A stretch of 64,000 nt of DNA, taken from assembly GCA_034190875.2 (NCBI GenBank), contig CM067353.1, positions 30,890,559 through 30,954,558 on the forward strand, in the 5' to 3' direction. Of this stretch, positions 7,873 through 19,200 are shown in pieces. Origin of the DNA: Urechis unicinctus (lineage: Eukaryota; Annelida; Polychaeta; Xenopneusta; Urechidae). The notes under the pieces are model-generated. The model saw only the letters and a program-made list of their open reading frames with translations. It was not told the origin of the DNA and searched no databases. Both the position numbers and the translations under genes were made by a program. Within the stretch, counting starts at the first letter, position 1, and every line of letters begins with the position of its first letter.

Positions 7873-8216
7873 AGCTGTATGTGAGATACGAGGCTCGGCT
7901 AGGCGCTAGCATGACGCACACTCTAGGTCAATCATTGCTACAGCTATACTCAGGTATTGCTTGTATGTTTCTACCAATACCATCAGAACACCAGCCAAGG
8001 CTAATTACAGACCTCGAGACGGACCCGTTTGTTGGACACTCGCTAAGCACTGCCACTTGTGAGCTATATCATCGCTATGGTATGGTTTTAGCTCCCTTAA
8101 CTGCGGCCTTAACAGTTAAGCACTGTCAATTTGGAAAACAAGCACCGAAACAACAGGGGCCGGTGGAGAGGAAGACACCACTTCCTTGCTATAGTATGTG
8201 TTTAACTCCGCTATAG
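7851..8216 (+). CDS. small conserved protein of unknown function
   Basis: The frame opens at ATG 7851 (MSDEEIIKLYVRYEARLG); an earlier in-frame ATG at 7827 is also possible. It runs 121 residues with a helical N-terminal half, a central acidic stretch with PFVGH, and CELYHRYGMVLAPLTAALT, a hydrophobic helix at about residues 75-95. The final 25 residues (from about KQQGPVE) run into the 22-bp tandem repeat region and are probably not conserved. This pattern of a DP(F)-x-G/N motif followed by CELY-R-G-LAPL is one I associate with the same element lineage. No known domain is recognised. Its strand and spacing fit a late-gene cluster with the capsid and ATPase. Confidence 0.5.
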   Translation: MSDEEIIKLYVRYEARLGASMTHTLGQSLLQLYSGIACMFLPIPSEHQPRLITDLETDPFVGHSLSTATCELYHRYGMVLAPLTAALTVKHCQFGKQAPKQQGPVERKTPLPCYSMCLTPL

Positions 8217-8276
8217 CATGTGCTTAACTCCGCTATAGCATGTGCTTAGCTACGCTATAACAGGTTCTTACTAAGA
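8189..8276. repeat. 22-bp tandem repeat, about 4 units
   Basis: Units start at 8189, 8211, 8233 and 8255, with consensus CTATAGCATGTGCTTAACTC plus two bases; the last is degenerate. The repeats lie at the 3' end of one small gene and before the next, the only sizeable gap in the plus-strand gene cluster. An intergenic regulatory or 3'-end role is possible but unproven. Confidence 0.85.
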
Positions 8277-8311
8277 GCTGTCAATTGGACAAATAAATTT
8301 AGTAAGTAAAC

Positions 8312-8676
8312 ATGGAAGAAACAAACACGAATCAAGAGGTGACAACACCAGTGGAGATAACGTCAGTGACAAAAAACGGTAAAAGGGTTGTGGCAGGATG
8401 AAAGGGTGCTGCAGCTCGAAAAGCCAATCAAAATAAGAGGCTAAGGCAGCGCTTGCATATGGTAGAGACGAAGCTGTCGAGCCAATATCAACGAGCAAAC
8501 CTCCGGAAAGGTGGGCATGGCCAACATGGGCTGCACCTTTGGTTGTCGGCGGTGTTGGCGTGTTTGGACTAGCATTGTATTGCTACAGGCACCAGATGGT
8601 AGCCTCACACCCTAAACAGGTTGTGGTACAAAAGCCTCCGGACGCTCATTTAAAGGATCCGTTTTATATGGAATAA
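8312..8676 (+). pseudogene. small basic protein with membrane helix, broken
   Basis: From ATG 8312 the frame encodes an acidic/Thr-rich start, then GKRVVAG, an in-frame TGA at 8399-8401, then KGAAARKANQNKRLRQRL (very basic). A frameshift near 8510 is needed to reach the second part: WAWPTWAAPLVVGGVGVFGL (one membrane helix) and a tail ending HLKDPFYME with TAA at 8674-8676. The basic KGAAARKA stretch, membrane helix and DPFYM tail together look like a short DNA-binding or core protein anchored to a membrane. A CGA-to-TGA transition would explain the stop. This gene is too short and broken to show as a single open frame. No named family. Confidence 0.5.
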
Positions 8677-8677
8677 G

Positions 8678-8916
8678 ATGACAACACCAATTACTGATGG
8701 AAAAATGCTCATAAACGCTCTTTACCACAGTGTAGTTGTTTCCGGTATTTCAATGGTTATGCCAAGCTTGCTAAGATGGCTCTGGGTGGTGGGGTGCCAC
8801 GTCTTGATTTCACCCCACGGGACCTGGCTATGGTTGTTGCCGATGTATCACTAGCTATGGCCACAAAGGATATGCTAATTAAACAAGGAATCTTACCAGT
8901 TGATATACTGAAGTAA
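8678..8916 (+). pseudogene. small hydrophobic protein, one frameshift
   Basis: ATG 8678 follows the previous stop by one base. The first about 25 codons (MTTPITDGKMLINALYHSVV) are followed by a one-base frameshift at about 8752-8762. The continuation in the other frame reads KLAKMALGGGVPRLDFTPRD and ends DMLIKQGILPVDILK at TAA 8914-8916. The product would be about 78 residues with two amphipathic or weakly hydrophobic helices. Its stop overlaps the next ATG (TAATG), a sign of co-transcription or tight packing. The function is unknown; it belongs to the same late cluster. Confidence 0.5.
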
Positions 8917-9338
8917 TGGCCACACTCGCGCTACTTGTTGGGGGTGCTCTTGTTAACGACCTTGCATTCTCTGGGAGCAACTTTTTATTCTCTAAATTAC
9001 GAGACAGCCAAGTGGACGCGGAACGTAAACGTCATGATATGGCAATCGAGCAGCTTCAATCTGCTCAGGCAGCATGGGCCAAGAAGAGAACTGAGCGTTT
9101 AGACTTCATCAATGAGCAACTGCACCGCCAGGGACATGCCGAGCATACTTTTAGGGATGCGGACGAGGCTATGCGTGAGTACTCCCTGATTACGAATAAA
9201 ACCGTCGACCCGTTGGGCGCTGAGCCGCAGCTTTCAGACTTCTACGAGCCCTCAGATGAACAGAGGAGGCGTGAGGTGGCGTTCATTATACTGAGTATGG
9301 CTGCGACTAGGCTGGTTGCATACAGGCTTGCTAAGTAG
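8916..9338 (+). CDS. conserved helical protein with N-terminal hydrophobic segment
   Basis: An intact 140-residue frame starting within the preceding stop codon. It has a hydrophobic start (MATLALLVGGALVNDLAFSG), FLFSKL, then a long charged helix ERKRHDMAIEQLQSAQAAW and KKRTERLDFINEQL at about residues 36-75, and a C-terminal EVAFIILSMAATRLVAY membrane-type helix. It is one of the best preserved genes of the element. I recall near-identical layouts beside this kind of capsid gene in invertebrate genomes, always unnamed. A coiled-coil minor capsid or membrane-shaping protein is a reasonable guess, not a demonstrated function. Confidence 0.65.
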   Translation: MATLALLVGGALVNDLAFSGSNFLFSKLRDSQVDAERKRHDMAIEQLQSAQAAWAKKRTERLDFINEQLHRQGHAEHTFRDADEAMREYSLITNKTVDPLGAEPQLSDFYEPSDEQRRREVAFIILSMAATRLVAYRLAK

Positions 9339-9368
9339 GTTATTTGGAGCCTCGAGTGTTTACTGTAT

Positions 9369-10078
9369 ATGGATCGTCGCTTGCAAAAGATCTACTATAG
9401 TCCTAAGGGCTACTGGAAAGGCATAACAGCTATCAAGAAGCTTGCAACAGAAGCGAGGGTTTCTGAGGAAGTTGCAAGGGGGTGGCTAACAAAGCAAGCT
9501 ATATGGCAAATCTACCTGCCAGTGCCAAAACACATTCCCAGACCAAAGTTTGATGTCCCTGTCCCTAATGAGGTGCACCAAGCCAATCTCTTATTTCTTC
9601 CTCATGATGTTGTGAAGCGCTGCACTTACAAGTATGCCCTAACATTGGTTGATGTGGCCTCGCGCTACAAAGCGGCTGAGCCATTGACTACAAAAGAGGC
9701 TAAGGAGGTCGCAGGTGCACTCGAGAGGATATACAAGCGAGGACCGCTGGGGTGGCCTAAACTACTTCAGGTGGACCCCGGACGGGAGTTTATGGGTGCA
9801 GCGAATCAGCTGTTAGTAAAACATGGAGTATCAGTCAGACGTGGCCGTGTGAATATCCATCGAGAGCAGGGTATAGTGGAACGCTTTAACCGAACCCTGG
9901 CTGAGCGACTCTTTGGTCACCAGTATGCCGTAGAGTTAAGGGATACTGGAAAACGATCGTCTGAGTGGGTTTCTCAACTGCAGGCTGTAGTCTCTGCGAT
10001 AAATAATGAGGTGACCCGCTTGACTGGAAAAAACCTAAAGATGCTATAAAGGCAAAACGAGTTGCACAAAAGCCCTAA
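9369..10078 (+). pseudogene. retroviral-type (rve) integrase, C-terminally frameshifted
   Basis: The 226-residue open part shows the rve fold: LTLVDVASRY gives the first catalytic Asp, LQVDPGREF the second, and EQGIVERFNRTL the Glu 35 residues beyond the second Asp, close to the D,D-35-E spacing. The N-terminal region with WLTKQAIWQIYLPVPK is typical of Polinton and Ginger-type integrases. This enzyme would insert the element into host DNA. An indel in the six-A run at 10028-10033 shifts the frame after RLTGK; the other frame continues PKDAIKAKRVAQKP to TAA 10076-10078. The usual C-terminal DNA-binding region beyond that is absent. The catalytic triad itself is intact. Confidence 0.8.
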
Positions 10079-10096
10079 TGGAACGGTATAGTAAAC

Positions 10097-12936
10097 ATGA
10101 CTCATAATCAGCGGGCACGTGAAGCCCAAAACGATTATGTTTCAATTCACGGTTTTAAGCCTCCTTATCCACGCTCTAAGGTTGCACTCAAAGCACTCCA
10201 AGTGCGTAATGAATATGACCGTACATACAAGGAGATGTTGGCTAGATTAAAGGCTGGGGTTGCACGCACCCCTGTCCCCACTTCTGCCCCACGCAGACCA
10301 GTCCCTGCCCCACGCAGACCTGTCCCTGCCCCACGCATCCCCACAACCCAGTCCCCAGTCCCCACAGCGCGTCTTACCTTCAAGAAGACTAAGTGGGCTG
10401 TTAAAAACTATTTGCGTGGATGGGTGATGAACGTTCCTGAGTCTCACCCCATTAGCTCGGACCTTATGATGTTCTTTAAGGCCATGCGTCGGAAGATGCA
10501 TAAAGTTTTGACTGGTGAGCTAGAAGAGCTAGGTGGAATCAAGTGTCAGTTTGCCCTTAAGGTAAGACTCTCCAAGCACGCCGATGATGACAGCACTGAG
10601 AATTTTGAGCCTGTGTTGCATAATAAACAGCAGGTGGTTCTCTCCTCAGAAGACATGGATGTTGCGTTGGACCAGAGTGTTGTTAATATCCAAGAGCGGT
10701 TGGAGAAGTGGACCAACCAAGGTTCTGGCTGGGAGTTTGAGGCGGTCACAACTCTGTGGATTGATATGGCCAACTACCAACCGTTGAAGGGTGGCTCCTA
10801 CCTGCGACTTCCGGCTGCGCTGGCGGCTAAGCAGGCCATCATAAATGTAAAGAACTGGGACGACTTCTGAATTCTATGGGCTGTTGTAGCCGCTCTGCAC
10901 CCAGTAGCCAAGAACCCACAGCGACCATCAAAATATAACATTCAGTGGCTCTTAGATTTGCTGGAGGGTGCAGGTGTAGAATATCCTACACCAGTGTCGC
11001 ATGTTGAGAAGACAGGAAAGCATGCTAACCTAGCCTTGAACGTTTTTGGCTGGGATGGGAAGACCACTATCGTACACCGCATCAGTAAGCACTCTGGTAC
11101 CCGAATAAACCTCATGCTGATTGAGAAGGACGGCAAGTTTCATTACACGCAAATCAAAGACCTGAACCGCTTGCTGTATGACCAGACGAAACATAAAGTT
11201 CTTCTGTGAGCTATGTCTGCATGGATATACCTCAGAGGGTCTGCTCCTGGCGCATAAGTCTGAGTGTATGGGGATAGGGCAAACTGCTGTGCGAGTGGAT
11301 ATGCCTGAGGAAGGGAAGAACATATTATCCTTCCAGAACTGGCAGAAACAGCTTGCTGCACCCTACGTTATCTATGCTGACTTTGAGGCGCTCACAGTGA
11401 AGCTTCCGGGTCCTGCGCTTAATCCTGGTAAGAGCAACACGCAGAGAACGCAGGAACACCAAGGATGCGGCTACGGCTATGTGGTTGTTCGTTGTGACGG
11501 TAAGACCGAACCGCCTGTGGTTTACAGAGGAAGCGATACTGTGGAGAAGTTCTTACAGGCTCTGCAGCAGGAGGAGCAAAAGATCAAAGCAGTTCTGTCC
11601 AAGCCTGTCACTATACGTATGACTCGGGAGGATAGAAGGGCACATAAGGCTGCAACTCACTGTCATGTGTGCAAGAAAAAACTGGGCTGTGACTCTGTTC
11701 GCGATCACTGCCATATAACAGGCTTGTACAGAGGGCCAGCCAATAACGTGTGTAACCTGAAACTTCGGCTGAGTCCCAAGACAACACCCATCCCTGTGGT
11801 GTTCCATAACCTGCGGGGCTACGACTCCCATCTCTTGATGCAGGGTATAAGCAAAGTGGAGGGGAACATCAACTGTATCCCCAACAACATGGAGAAATAT
11901 ATCTCCCTGTCGCTTGGACAGTTGCGCTTCATTGACAGTGCACAGTTTCTCCTGGCCTCGCTTGATAAGCTGGTGTCTGCTAACAACCCAGATGCCTTTG
12001 CTGTGACGGCGGAATATGAGCCAGACCAGATGAAGCGGCGCTTGCTGCTGCGTAAGGGAGTCTTCCCCTATGAGTTCACGGACAGCTGGGATAAGTTTGA
12101 TTCCCCTCTGCCGCCAATCCAGGAGTTCTACGGCAAGCTCTCTGAGGAGGGTATATCTACAGTAGACTATGTCCATGCACAAAAGGTCGGGAGCGTGTTC
12201 GGGTGTAAGAACATGGGTGACTACCATGACCTGTACCTGCGGACAGATGTTCTGCTCCTGGCAGATGTGTTTGAGGTGTTCCGCAAGACCTGTCTTAAGC
12301 AGTACGGGTTGGATCCGGCCCACTACTATACCAGCCCCGGTTTGTCATGGGATGCTTTGCTTAAGAGCATAGGCGTGGAACTCGAGCTACTCACCGACTA
12401 TGACAAGCACCTGTTCATTGAGAAAGGTCTACGCGGCGGTATAAGCATGGTGTCGCGCCGCCACGCTAAGGCCAATAACCCGCTCGTGGATGACTTTGAC
12501 CAGGATAAACCAACGAGCTACATCCAGTACCTTGATGCTAACAATTTGTATGGGTGGGCTATGAGTCAGCCTTTGCCAACTGCGGGTATTGAGTGGGTGG
12601 CTCGGCCGGAGGATACACAGATACAGGACCACCCAGATGATGCCGAGACTGGATACATACTTGAGGTTGACTTGGAGTATCCTACTGCACTTCATGACGA
12701 GCACAACGACTACCCGCTGGCTCCGGAGCGGCTTCTTGTAGAGAACGACTGGTTGTCGAACTATCAGAAGAACCTCCTGGGCGAGTTGGGTGGCACCTTG
12801 GGTGAGGTTGAAAAGCTGGTGCCAAACCTGCGGAATAAGGAGAAGTATGTGGTGCACTACAGGAACCTCAAGCTGTATCTGTCTTTGGGGATGAGGCTGA
12901 CCAAGATCCATCGAGCATTGGTCTTTAACCAGATGA
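10097..12936 (+). pseudogene. protein-primed family B DNA polymerase, broken and truncated
   Basis: The N-terminal domain (10097-10867) contains GSGWEFEAVTTLWID and LRLPAALAAKQAIINVKNWD, typical of the long N-terminal extension of Polinton polymerases. An in-frame TGA at 10868-10870 follows it. The frame then continues to about 11209, where a frameshift near 11190 moves to the frame running to 12936. In that part are a Cys-rich finger (CELC...HKSEC, 11205-11267), the exonuclease I motif YADFE (11373-11387), an endonuclease VII-like Cys/His insert with CHVC and DHCHITG (about 11660-11725), the exonuclease II motif FHNLRGYDSH (11802-11831) and the polymerase motif A region YLDANNLYG (12528-12554). 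Motifs B and C and the thumb are missing: coding ends in a 136-bp (TA)n. The enzyme would replicate the element from a protein primer. Confidence 0.85.
10285..10347 (+). repeat. 21-bp in-frame coding repeat (3 units)
   Basis: TGCCCCACGCAGACCAGTCC plus one base starts at 10285, 10306 and 10327. It encodes repeated APRRPVP heptapeptides and forms a Pro/Arg-rich linker between the first helical stretch and the conserved N-terminal domain of the polymerase gene. Because the unit is a multiple of three, copy number can change without breaking the frame. Confidence 0.85.
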
Positions 12937-13072
<136 letters not shown>

Positions 13073-15819
13073 GACACATTGATCAGTACATTGTGCATCG
13101 AGTGCTTATAGTGTACATTTAGACATTTAGTTGTGAACGTTCTGCGCTGTTATCATGGCGCCAACCTGCCTGTGACTCAACATTCTCCAGAGCATTATTT
13201 GACCTTCTTCACATAGCGGGCATTATGCTTTGAAGCTGATTACTAATCTTGGTGTGGATAGATTCTGGTAATCGCACAATGTTTAATCAATGTTGACGGT
13301 ATGACGTCTGCCTCGTAACACATTCCGACATTTATAATGTAAATGAATAAAACCAATTTGAATTAATAGGAAATTTAAAATCTCACACGCTTATAACAAA
13401 TACATATATATACAAAAGCCTCAAAGTGAATCGCCGTTGATAATGCAAGTGGACTAGGCACACCAGAATATATAAATATTGGCGAAGACGGCGTACGGAT
13501 TTGTAAGAAAAAATTAAAGGTGGTGTGACCCAAATTTAGAAATTTTCATCGGAACATTAAATAACTGCTTCATTCCGTCTTTCTTCACATTATTATAAAT
13601 GGTGCAATTAGAGACATTGATGGCAAGACACTCAACAATATCGATACCATCAAACTCGTCTGGTGACTAGATGAATTGTCGGAGAGAAGGAACACCTCGC
13701 AATTATCAGTTCAACACAGCATTCCCCGGCAGGATCGCAATTTCATTGCATCTGCATCAGCAGATAGATCGATACTTCTCAAACTAAGAAGTGGTAAACC
13801 CCATGAGGAACGATTAAAAAAAACCAGACAACATATGAATTTGGTCTCGGAAATATATTTCATTTAGATGACTAATTCAAACGCTTGTAATGTAATCAGA
13901 CTGTTGCATACAAGAAGCCAAATGGGTTTTTGTTCATTTAAATATTATACGCCCGATATTCAGTAGGAAAAACTGTTTGAATGTGTCATTGTTCGTGATA
14001 TTGTACCTAAAATTAACCCGAATACCCTTAAAACATGGGTGTCATGAATCAACAGAGGCTAGCAATCGTTGACAAGCAGCACCTCTAGAGTACAGCTTCA
14101 AATATATTGATGCAAAAGTACGCTTAAATACTTACCTATCTACTGTGCAGCTCCATGGCGCAAATAAATTGGAATCTTGTGGATTTCCATAACTTGCACA
14201 AATTTCTTACACGGTAGGTTTGCGGTCGGCACGAGATTTAGTAATATAAGTCGAGAGGAGGCAACGATAGAAAGCCAGAAAGCAGAGTAGTATGATATAG
14301 GAATACAACCCCCTGATTTCATCATAAGGCAAATGCTACAGGTATAAAGTTATCACTAGATTTAATGCATTACACCATAATCATCAAGGGCAAGAACATG
14401 CTACGATTCTGTGATTCTCAAATATCACTTATGTTGTTACTCATATTGTAGAAACGGTGGATGCGGGGACACAGCCGACAGCACATCAGTCCTTCATTGT
14501 TATTATTATAGAAATACTCTGGACCGTGCAAATAAGGTGTTTTCTTTTTTATTTGACCCGTATGACCCTGCGGTGCACAATCATCCTCATACATCACCGT
14601 CGCGATAGCACCTCGTTGTTGAAGGTGACGCTAAACTCCTATATTACTCTTACTTTTTCATTAGTTTGATAGGTGCTACCATATGTGATGGCGACCATTG
14701 CCCCCATTGTAAAGCAGCCAACATGTAGCACATGTTACAGACACCGAACTGCTGGCATCTCAGTCAAACAATAATGACGGTGATTCGATTTTTAGTTTCA
14801 TATGGACCCAAAGGCAGACGTCTGAACGTTAGCTCCTCCGTATTAAGCATATAAACGAGCTCATTGCTGGCTAGTTCAGCTAATATGAAACTGTTCTACA
14901 TGTCATTAAGCCTCATAAACATGAACTGAAATTGGCCATTATGCTCCACACCATTGAACAATCTCCCACGTTTGGGGCAGATTTCAGATTATACGAGGAG
15001 ATGCAATCTACTTGTGCCATGTTTGAGCAAGCTTGATTAGAATATTTGGCCATAAAAGAACAATGATTGGAAATTTATGTGAGCAGGTTGGAGCAAAAAT
15101 TTATACTCTAATGGTCCTGGCATTTTAAAGTCATCTTATAATGCCGAATGCATTACTCATTTAAGTTTCCACTGTAATGCGGCACCTCACCCATTAACCA
15201 TAGGTAACAATCATGCCACCATCTATGATATCGAACATATATATATATATATCACTTTTCATATGCATTCTTAATATCATACGGTCTCGTGGTAGTGCCA
15301 GCAATTAAGATAACACCACAACGCGAATTAGACTAGACCCGATTATGACAGCATTATATCTTCATTGTCATTTTCGCCGTAAATTACCTCTTGTACGCTA
15401 GCATTTGTCGGCTTGGATGTTTCTTCCTTTTGATTCATCATTCTGCCCGCTTAAAATATGAATGATATCAGTTACGACAATGAAGGCTGATCCGATTGTC
15501 TTACGTTTACGAGTCGTTAGTCCTTCAATAACGTGCCCGAAAACGTTCCTTTCTGAATGCAAGTGAACCTGTGACTTTCTATTACTCCTATGACTAAAGT
15601 AATTTCAAAGCTCGTTGACCGCATGTAAACTTCTTAGTCGCTCGCCTATCAATCCGTCGCATTTTACCCCCCCCCCCCCCCCCCCCATTATCGCCATTCA
15701 AGAAATGCCTACCGGTTTCTCAACTTAAACTCATCTTCTCATTCAGCATCTTCAAATGTATTCCAAACCATGGCATCTCAGTTACACACCTGAAGAGCAA
15801 TAGGTAGAGAGTATTCACG
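13073..15819. other. AT-rich stretch without recognisable genes
   Basis: No open frame above about 70 codons and nothing recognisable. It contains a 20-base C run at 15667-15686 and a short (TA)n at 15237-15252. It looks like intergenic or intronic host DNA. Confidence 0.6.
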
Positions 15820-16250
15820 CTGTTGCCGCAGTTGTGAGTTAAATAAATGTGTGTGCTCGTCATTACGGACCACATACAAAAATCTAGTTCTCCAATACAA
15901 TAAGCAGTTTACAACAGAGTAATCGATCTTAGGCAACATATCGAATAAGAGGTTGAACGGCGCAATGTCAACGGGAACATCAGACGGTTTTATGAGCGCA
16001 TCTATGCTGCATTAGATCAGTCTTCGGTCGCATAAATAAGTGTTATAGGAATAAATACATTACCTCACTATTATGAAATATAAATCACGCCTGTTGCCTG
16101 CCTTGATATCTGCATCGCTCCATAGTTGTCTGTCGCCATGTGATATCGACAGTTCGTACCCCGTAATCTCTCCTCTATCACTGCAAATGAGTTCCCTGTA
16201 TTGTTGTAAACCGCCCATGCAGTTTTCGGTCAATTGACACATTTTTCTTT
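15820..16250. repeat. duplicated block, copy A (partner at 25940-26375)
   Basis: Shares stretches such as GTAATCGATCTTAGG-type and TAGTTGTCTGTCGMCATGTGA-type runs in the same order with 25940-26375, with moderate divergence. It includes the putative exon at 16064-16242, and the similarity extends over non-coding sequence on the 3' side of that exon. The direction is the same in both copies. Confidence 0.75.
16064..16242 (-). CDS. putative exon of an unknown host gene
   Basis: Reading on the minus strand, an open stretch from 16242 includes ENCMGGLQQYRELICSD and ELSISHGDRQLWSDADIK, then meets a good donor (AGTGAG|GTAATG) at 16064/16063. A possible acceptor (TATCTAAAG) lies just before it. The homologous stretch at 26.1-26.35 kb keeps LSISHxDRQL but carries a stop (TAC AGA TAA), so that copy is broken. 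The protein family is not recognised. Conservation of the SISH core together with a splice donor supports a real or formerly real exon, but no neighbouring exon was found. Confidence 0.3.
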
Positions 16251-19200
16251 AGATATTAAGCAACCATTCTAAGCGAGGGAAGATGATCGCATTTTTTTCA
16301 TTGGGTTATCATAAATGTAAGTGAATAGGCGGATCCTAGGACATTATCGCAGATTATTAGATCCAGAGGCAAACTAATTATGTTGTGATATTGATATGAT
16401 GATGCAATACATATGCATATACTACCGCGCCGATTTTACGCTACTCCTTGTCATACAGATCTGATGCCGGAAATAACACTGCTGATACAATAAGCCACAC
16501 TATTGATGCTATTTTCACTAGGCGTACATTTTACTTGAAGACCATTTTCTTGAAGTAATACGAGCCACAATGCAATAATGACCATTCAATGAGTAAAACG
16601 GGTTCAGGGCAGCTTCTCTGATTAACGCACTCATGGGTAAAAAACATGAATGGGGCAATGCCAATGCAGACATGATGCGAATGTTGTCTAACAGGAACTA
16701 AGAAAATGCATATGAGGTAACAGCGTGAATTGGTCAACATCCATGATAAACGATAGTATCAATGATGGGACAGCATGAATAAAAGCAACTATGGTGATGG
16801 CGATCATAGAAAATAAATAACAAAACATACTTGACGAGGAGCATTATTCATTACGAGGGAAAAGGAATTAGTATTGTATGAAACAACAGTACATGACATA
16901 AATATATACAACGTTATGACATCCTTTCGTCAACAACAAAACGAAACTCTATCCCCCAATTTTGTCAATAGCCAAATTATGTGATGGACATGTTTTTATC
17001 ATGAATATTTATCATCTTCAATCACACATGCAAACAACCACTAATTGGCGGTTGAATTGCATGGATATGGGCCGAGCACCACAGTTACGTAACCTGACCA
17101 CAACAACAAGTGCATTGAAACAAACCGTGTTGGCAATATGCAAGCTTTTCGCTCTCTGTAGTTGTGAGCTTTGATTTACGGGACGACGTTAAATACTATT
17201 TGTGTTTTTCAGTGCGTGCAAATGCAGACCAAATGTGTCCTGGTCTATGCTTGACAGGCTGACTACGTCAGTGATATTTAACTATGAACGATTACCTTCG
17301 TATCATGCATCAATAACACGATGCCGTATACAACTAACATCTGACCATTAACTTCAATTCATAACGAGTTAAAAGAATTTATTCATCAAACTTAATGCAA
17401 ATAACAAATTCAGTTTATTGTTGTCGTAGTTTGTGTGCGTGTGTGTGTTTGACAGAGAGAGAAAGAGTGCATGTGTGAGAGGGAGAAAAACACAGACATG
17501 GATAGAGAGAAACAGAAAGACTGAGAGATAGTGCGAAAGAGAGATAGAGAGAGAGGGAGAAACAGAGCAAAGGAGAGAGCTAGAGAGTTAATGCGAGGGA
17601 GACAGCAGCAAGATGTCGCTTTACCGTGGTTAGCGTATTAATAGGTAAAGGTGTGAAGGTGTAAAAATATTTTGCTGTGCTTATGCAGAAAAATTCGGTG
17701 TAGCTAATCTTGCCTTGATTGTCACGGAATCAGTTGAAACTGAACCACGTCATTGTAACACCACGTTTACAAGGAGAAGACCAATTTTGGTAAACAACCC
17801 CACCTTCTGAGGGCTGACTATGCATGGTAAAGCGTCGAACATAATTACATGAAGCGCTATGAACGCGCTTTGTTGTCGTCGATAAGATTTGCCATACAAC
17901 AAGTAGCGCGCAATTTTAAGAATTCAGCATCGTTATGATTTTGAAAATTCAGCCATTAAATTAATCTACACCTGCCCACTTGATTGGTTGGCGGAAGCTA
18001 CTCAACCATAATGAATATTGAATGCGTGGTAATGAAAGGTTCTGTTGGCAATCCATCATGTATATTAGCAAGGACAATTTACTAGTGAGCGATGCCAGGA
18101 AAAAGTTGGCTATCAAAACGCGACTGACCAAATATTGCAGAGAAACCAATTGTTGTTTGTTTGTAAAATAAAACCCCATTACCAAAACCTGCAAAAAAGC
18201 GGATGATTATTCTTAGAAATAATTATGACCGAGTGCAGAATAAGTAGTATCATGCCAATGCTGTTTTCGAAGACAGAATCATGATGCAGATGTCTAGACC
18301 ATCGTACATGTTGTGCACTGATGCAGTGTTACAGTAACAATTCATTGACAATGGCACTGCAAAATATAAAACCTTATCCACCTCGTTTTATCATAGAACA
18401 ATTCCCTGTTGCGTGTTATTATGGCCTCATCAATTAAGTTCTGCTAACAGCTGCAATGGAAGTAAGGCTCACTTCAATTTAGAGATTATTGTTACACCAT
18501 AAAATTGGAGCACTATATCTGACAAATATATGTACAATCGATCGTTGCCAGCAGTTATTGAAATCATCTATATGGAGCCACGTTTTGCAGTTATCGTGTC
18601 AGGTATTTCGCTTCTGATATATAACAAACAATGTGTTGAAGAATGGAGAGAATAAGAGACATAAATAAGATCGATTGAAGGAGATATGCCGCGAGGCTTT
18701 GTTCTTTTGATTGGAATGCTGATGACAAATGCTCTCAATTCACATTGTCACCCGTACACTATAATGTTGAATGTATATGATGCATGCAGGTTGCGAGTGG
18801 ATCATTTGTCACAATATATCCACACAGGACTATATATGTATATGCGTGTCAACGCAATATATCACTACTGATTGGCACAAGTAAGTCGTAACTCATCATC
18901 TCGGGGGTCGGGGAAGGGGACGGATTCTGGCAAATGTGTGTCTGCCACAGCGCACACATCAGGGACGGACCAATATCAGGCAGGTTGGTACTAGCAATTT
19001 CTACGACAACGTGCCCTGAGCATATACTTAGATCAGTTAACATGCTGTCCGGTGATATTGTTAGCGTATTATGTATTACATATAGAGACGAGCAGTTTTG
19101 ATAGATCACGTGTACATCTATGAATGCATATTTCTACGATTTTGATAAATGTTTGTTGTAGTATCTTTAACGCATTTAATAAATCCATACGTTCTCAATG

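Noticed and set aside
8189-8276. CRISPR-like array
   Set aside because: The 22-bp units are directly adjacent with no spacers. A simple tandem repeat in eukaryotic DNA.
10868-10870. TGA codon at a probable Cys position in the polymerase gene, as a possible selenocysteine
   Set aside because: The gene also has a frameshift and is truncated. No SECIS-like structure was identified and polymerases of this family do not use selenocysteine. A point lesion is simpler.
11553-12911. 256- and 160-codon minus-strand frames opposite the polymerase
   Set aside because: Antisense shadows of the polymerase gene.
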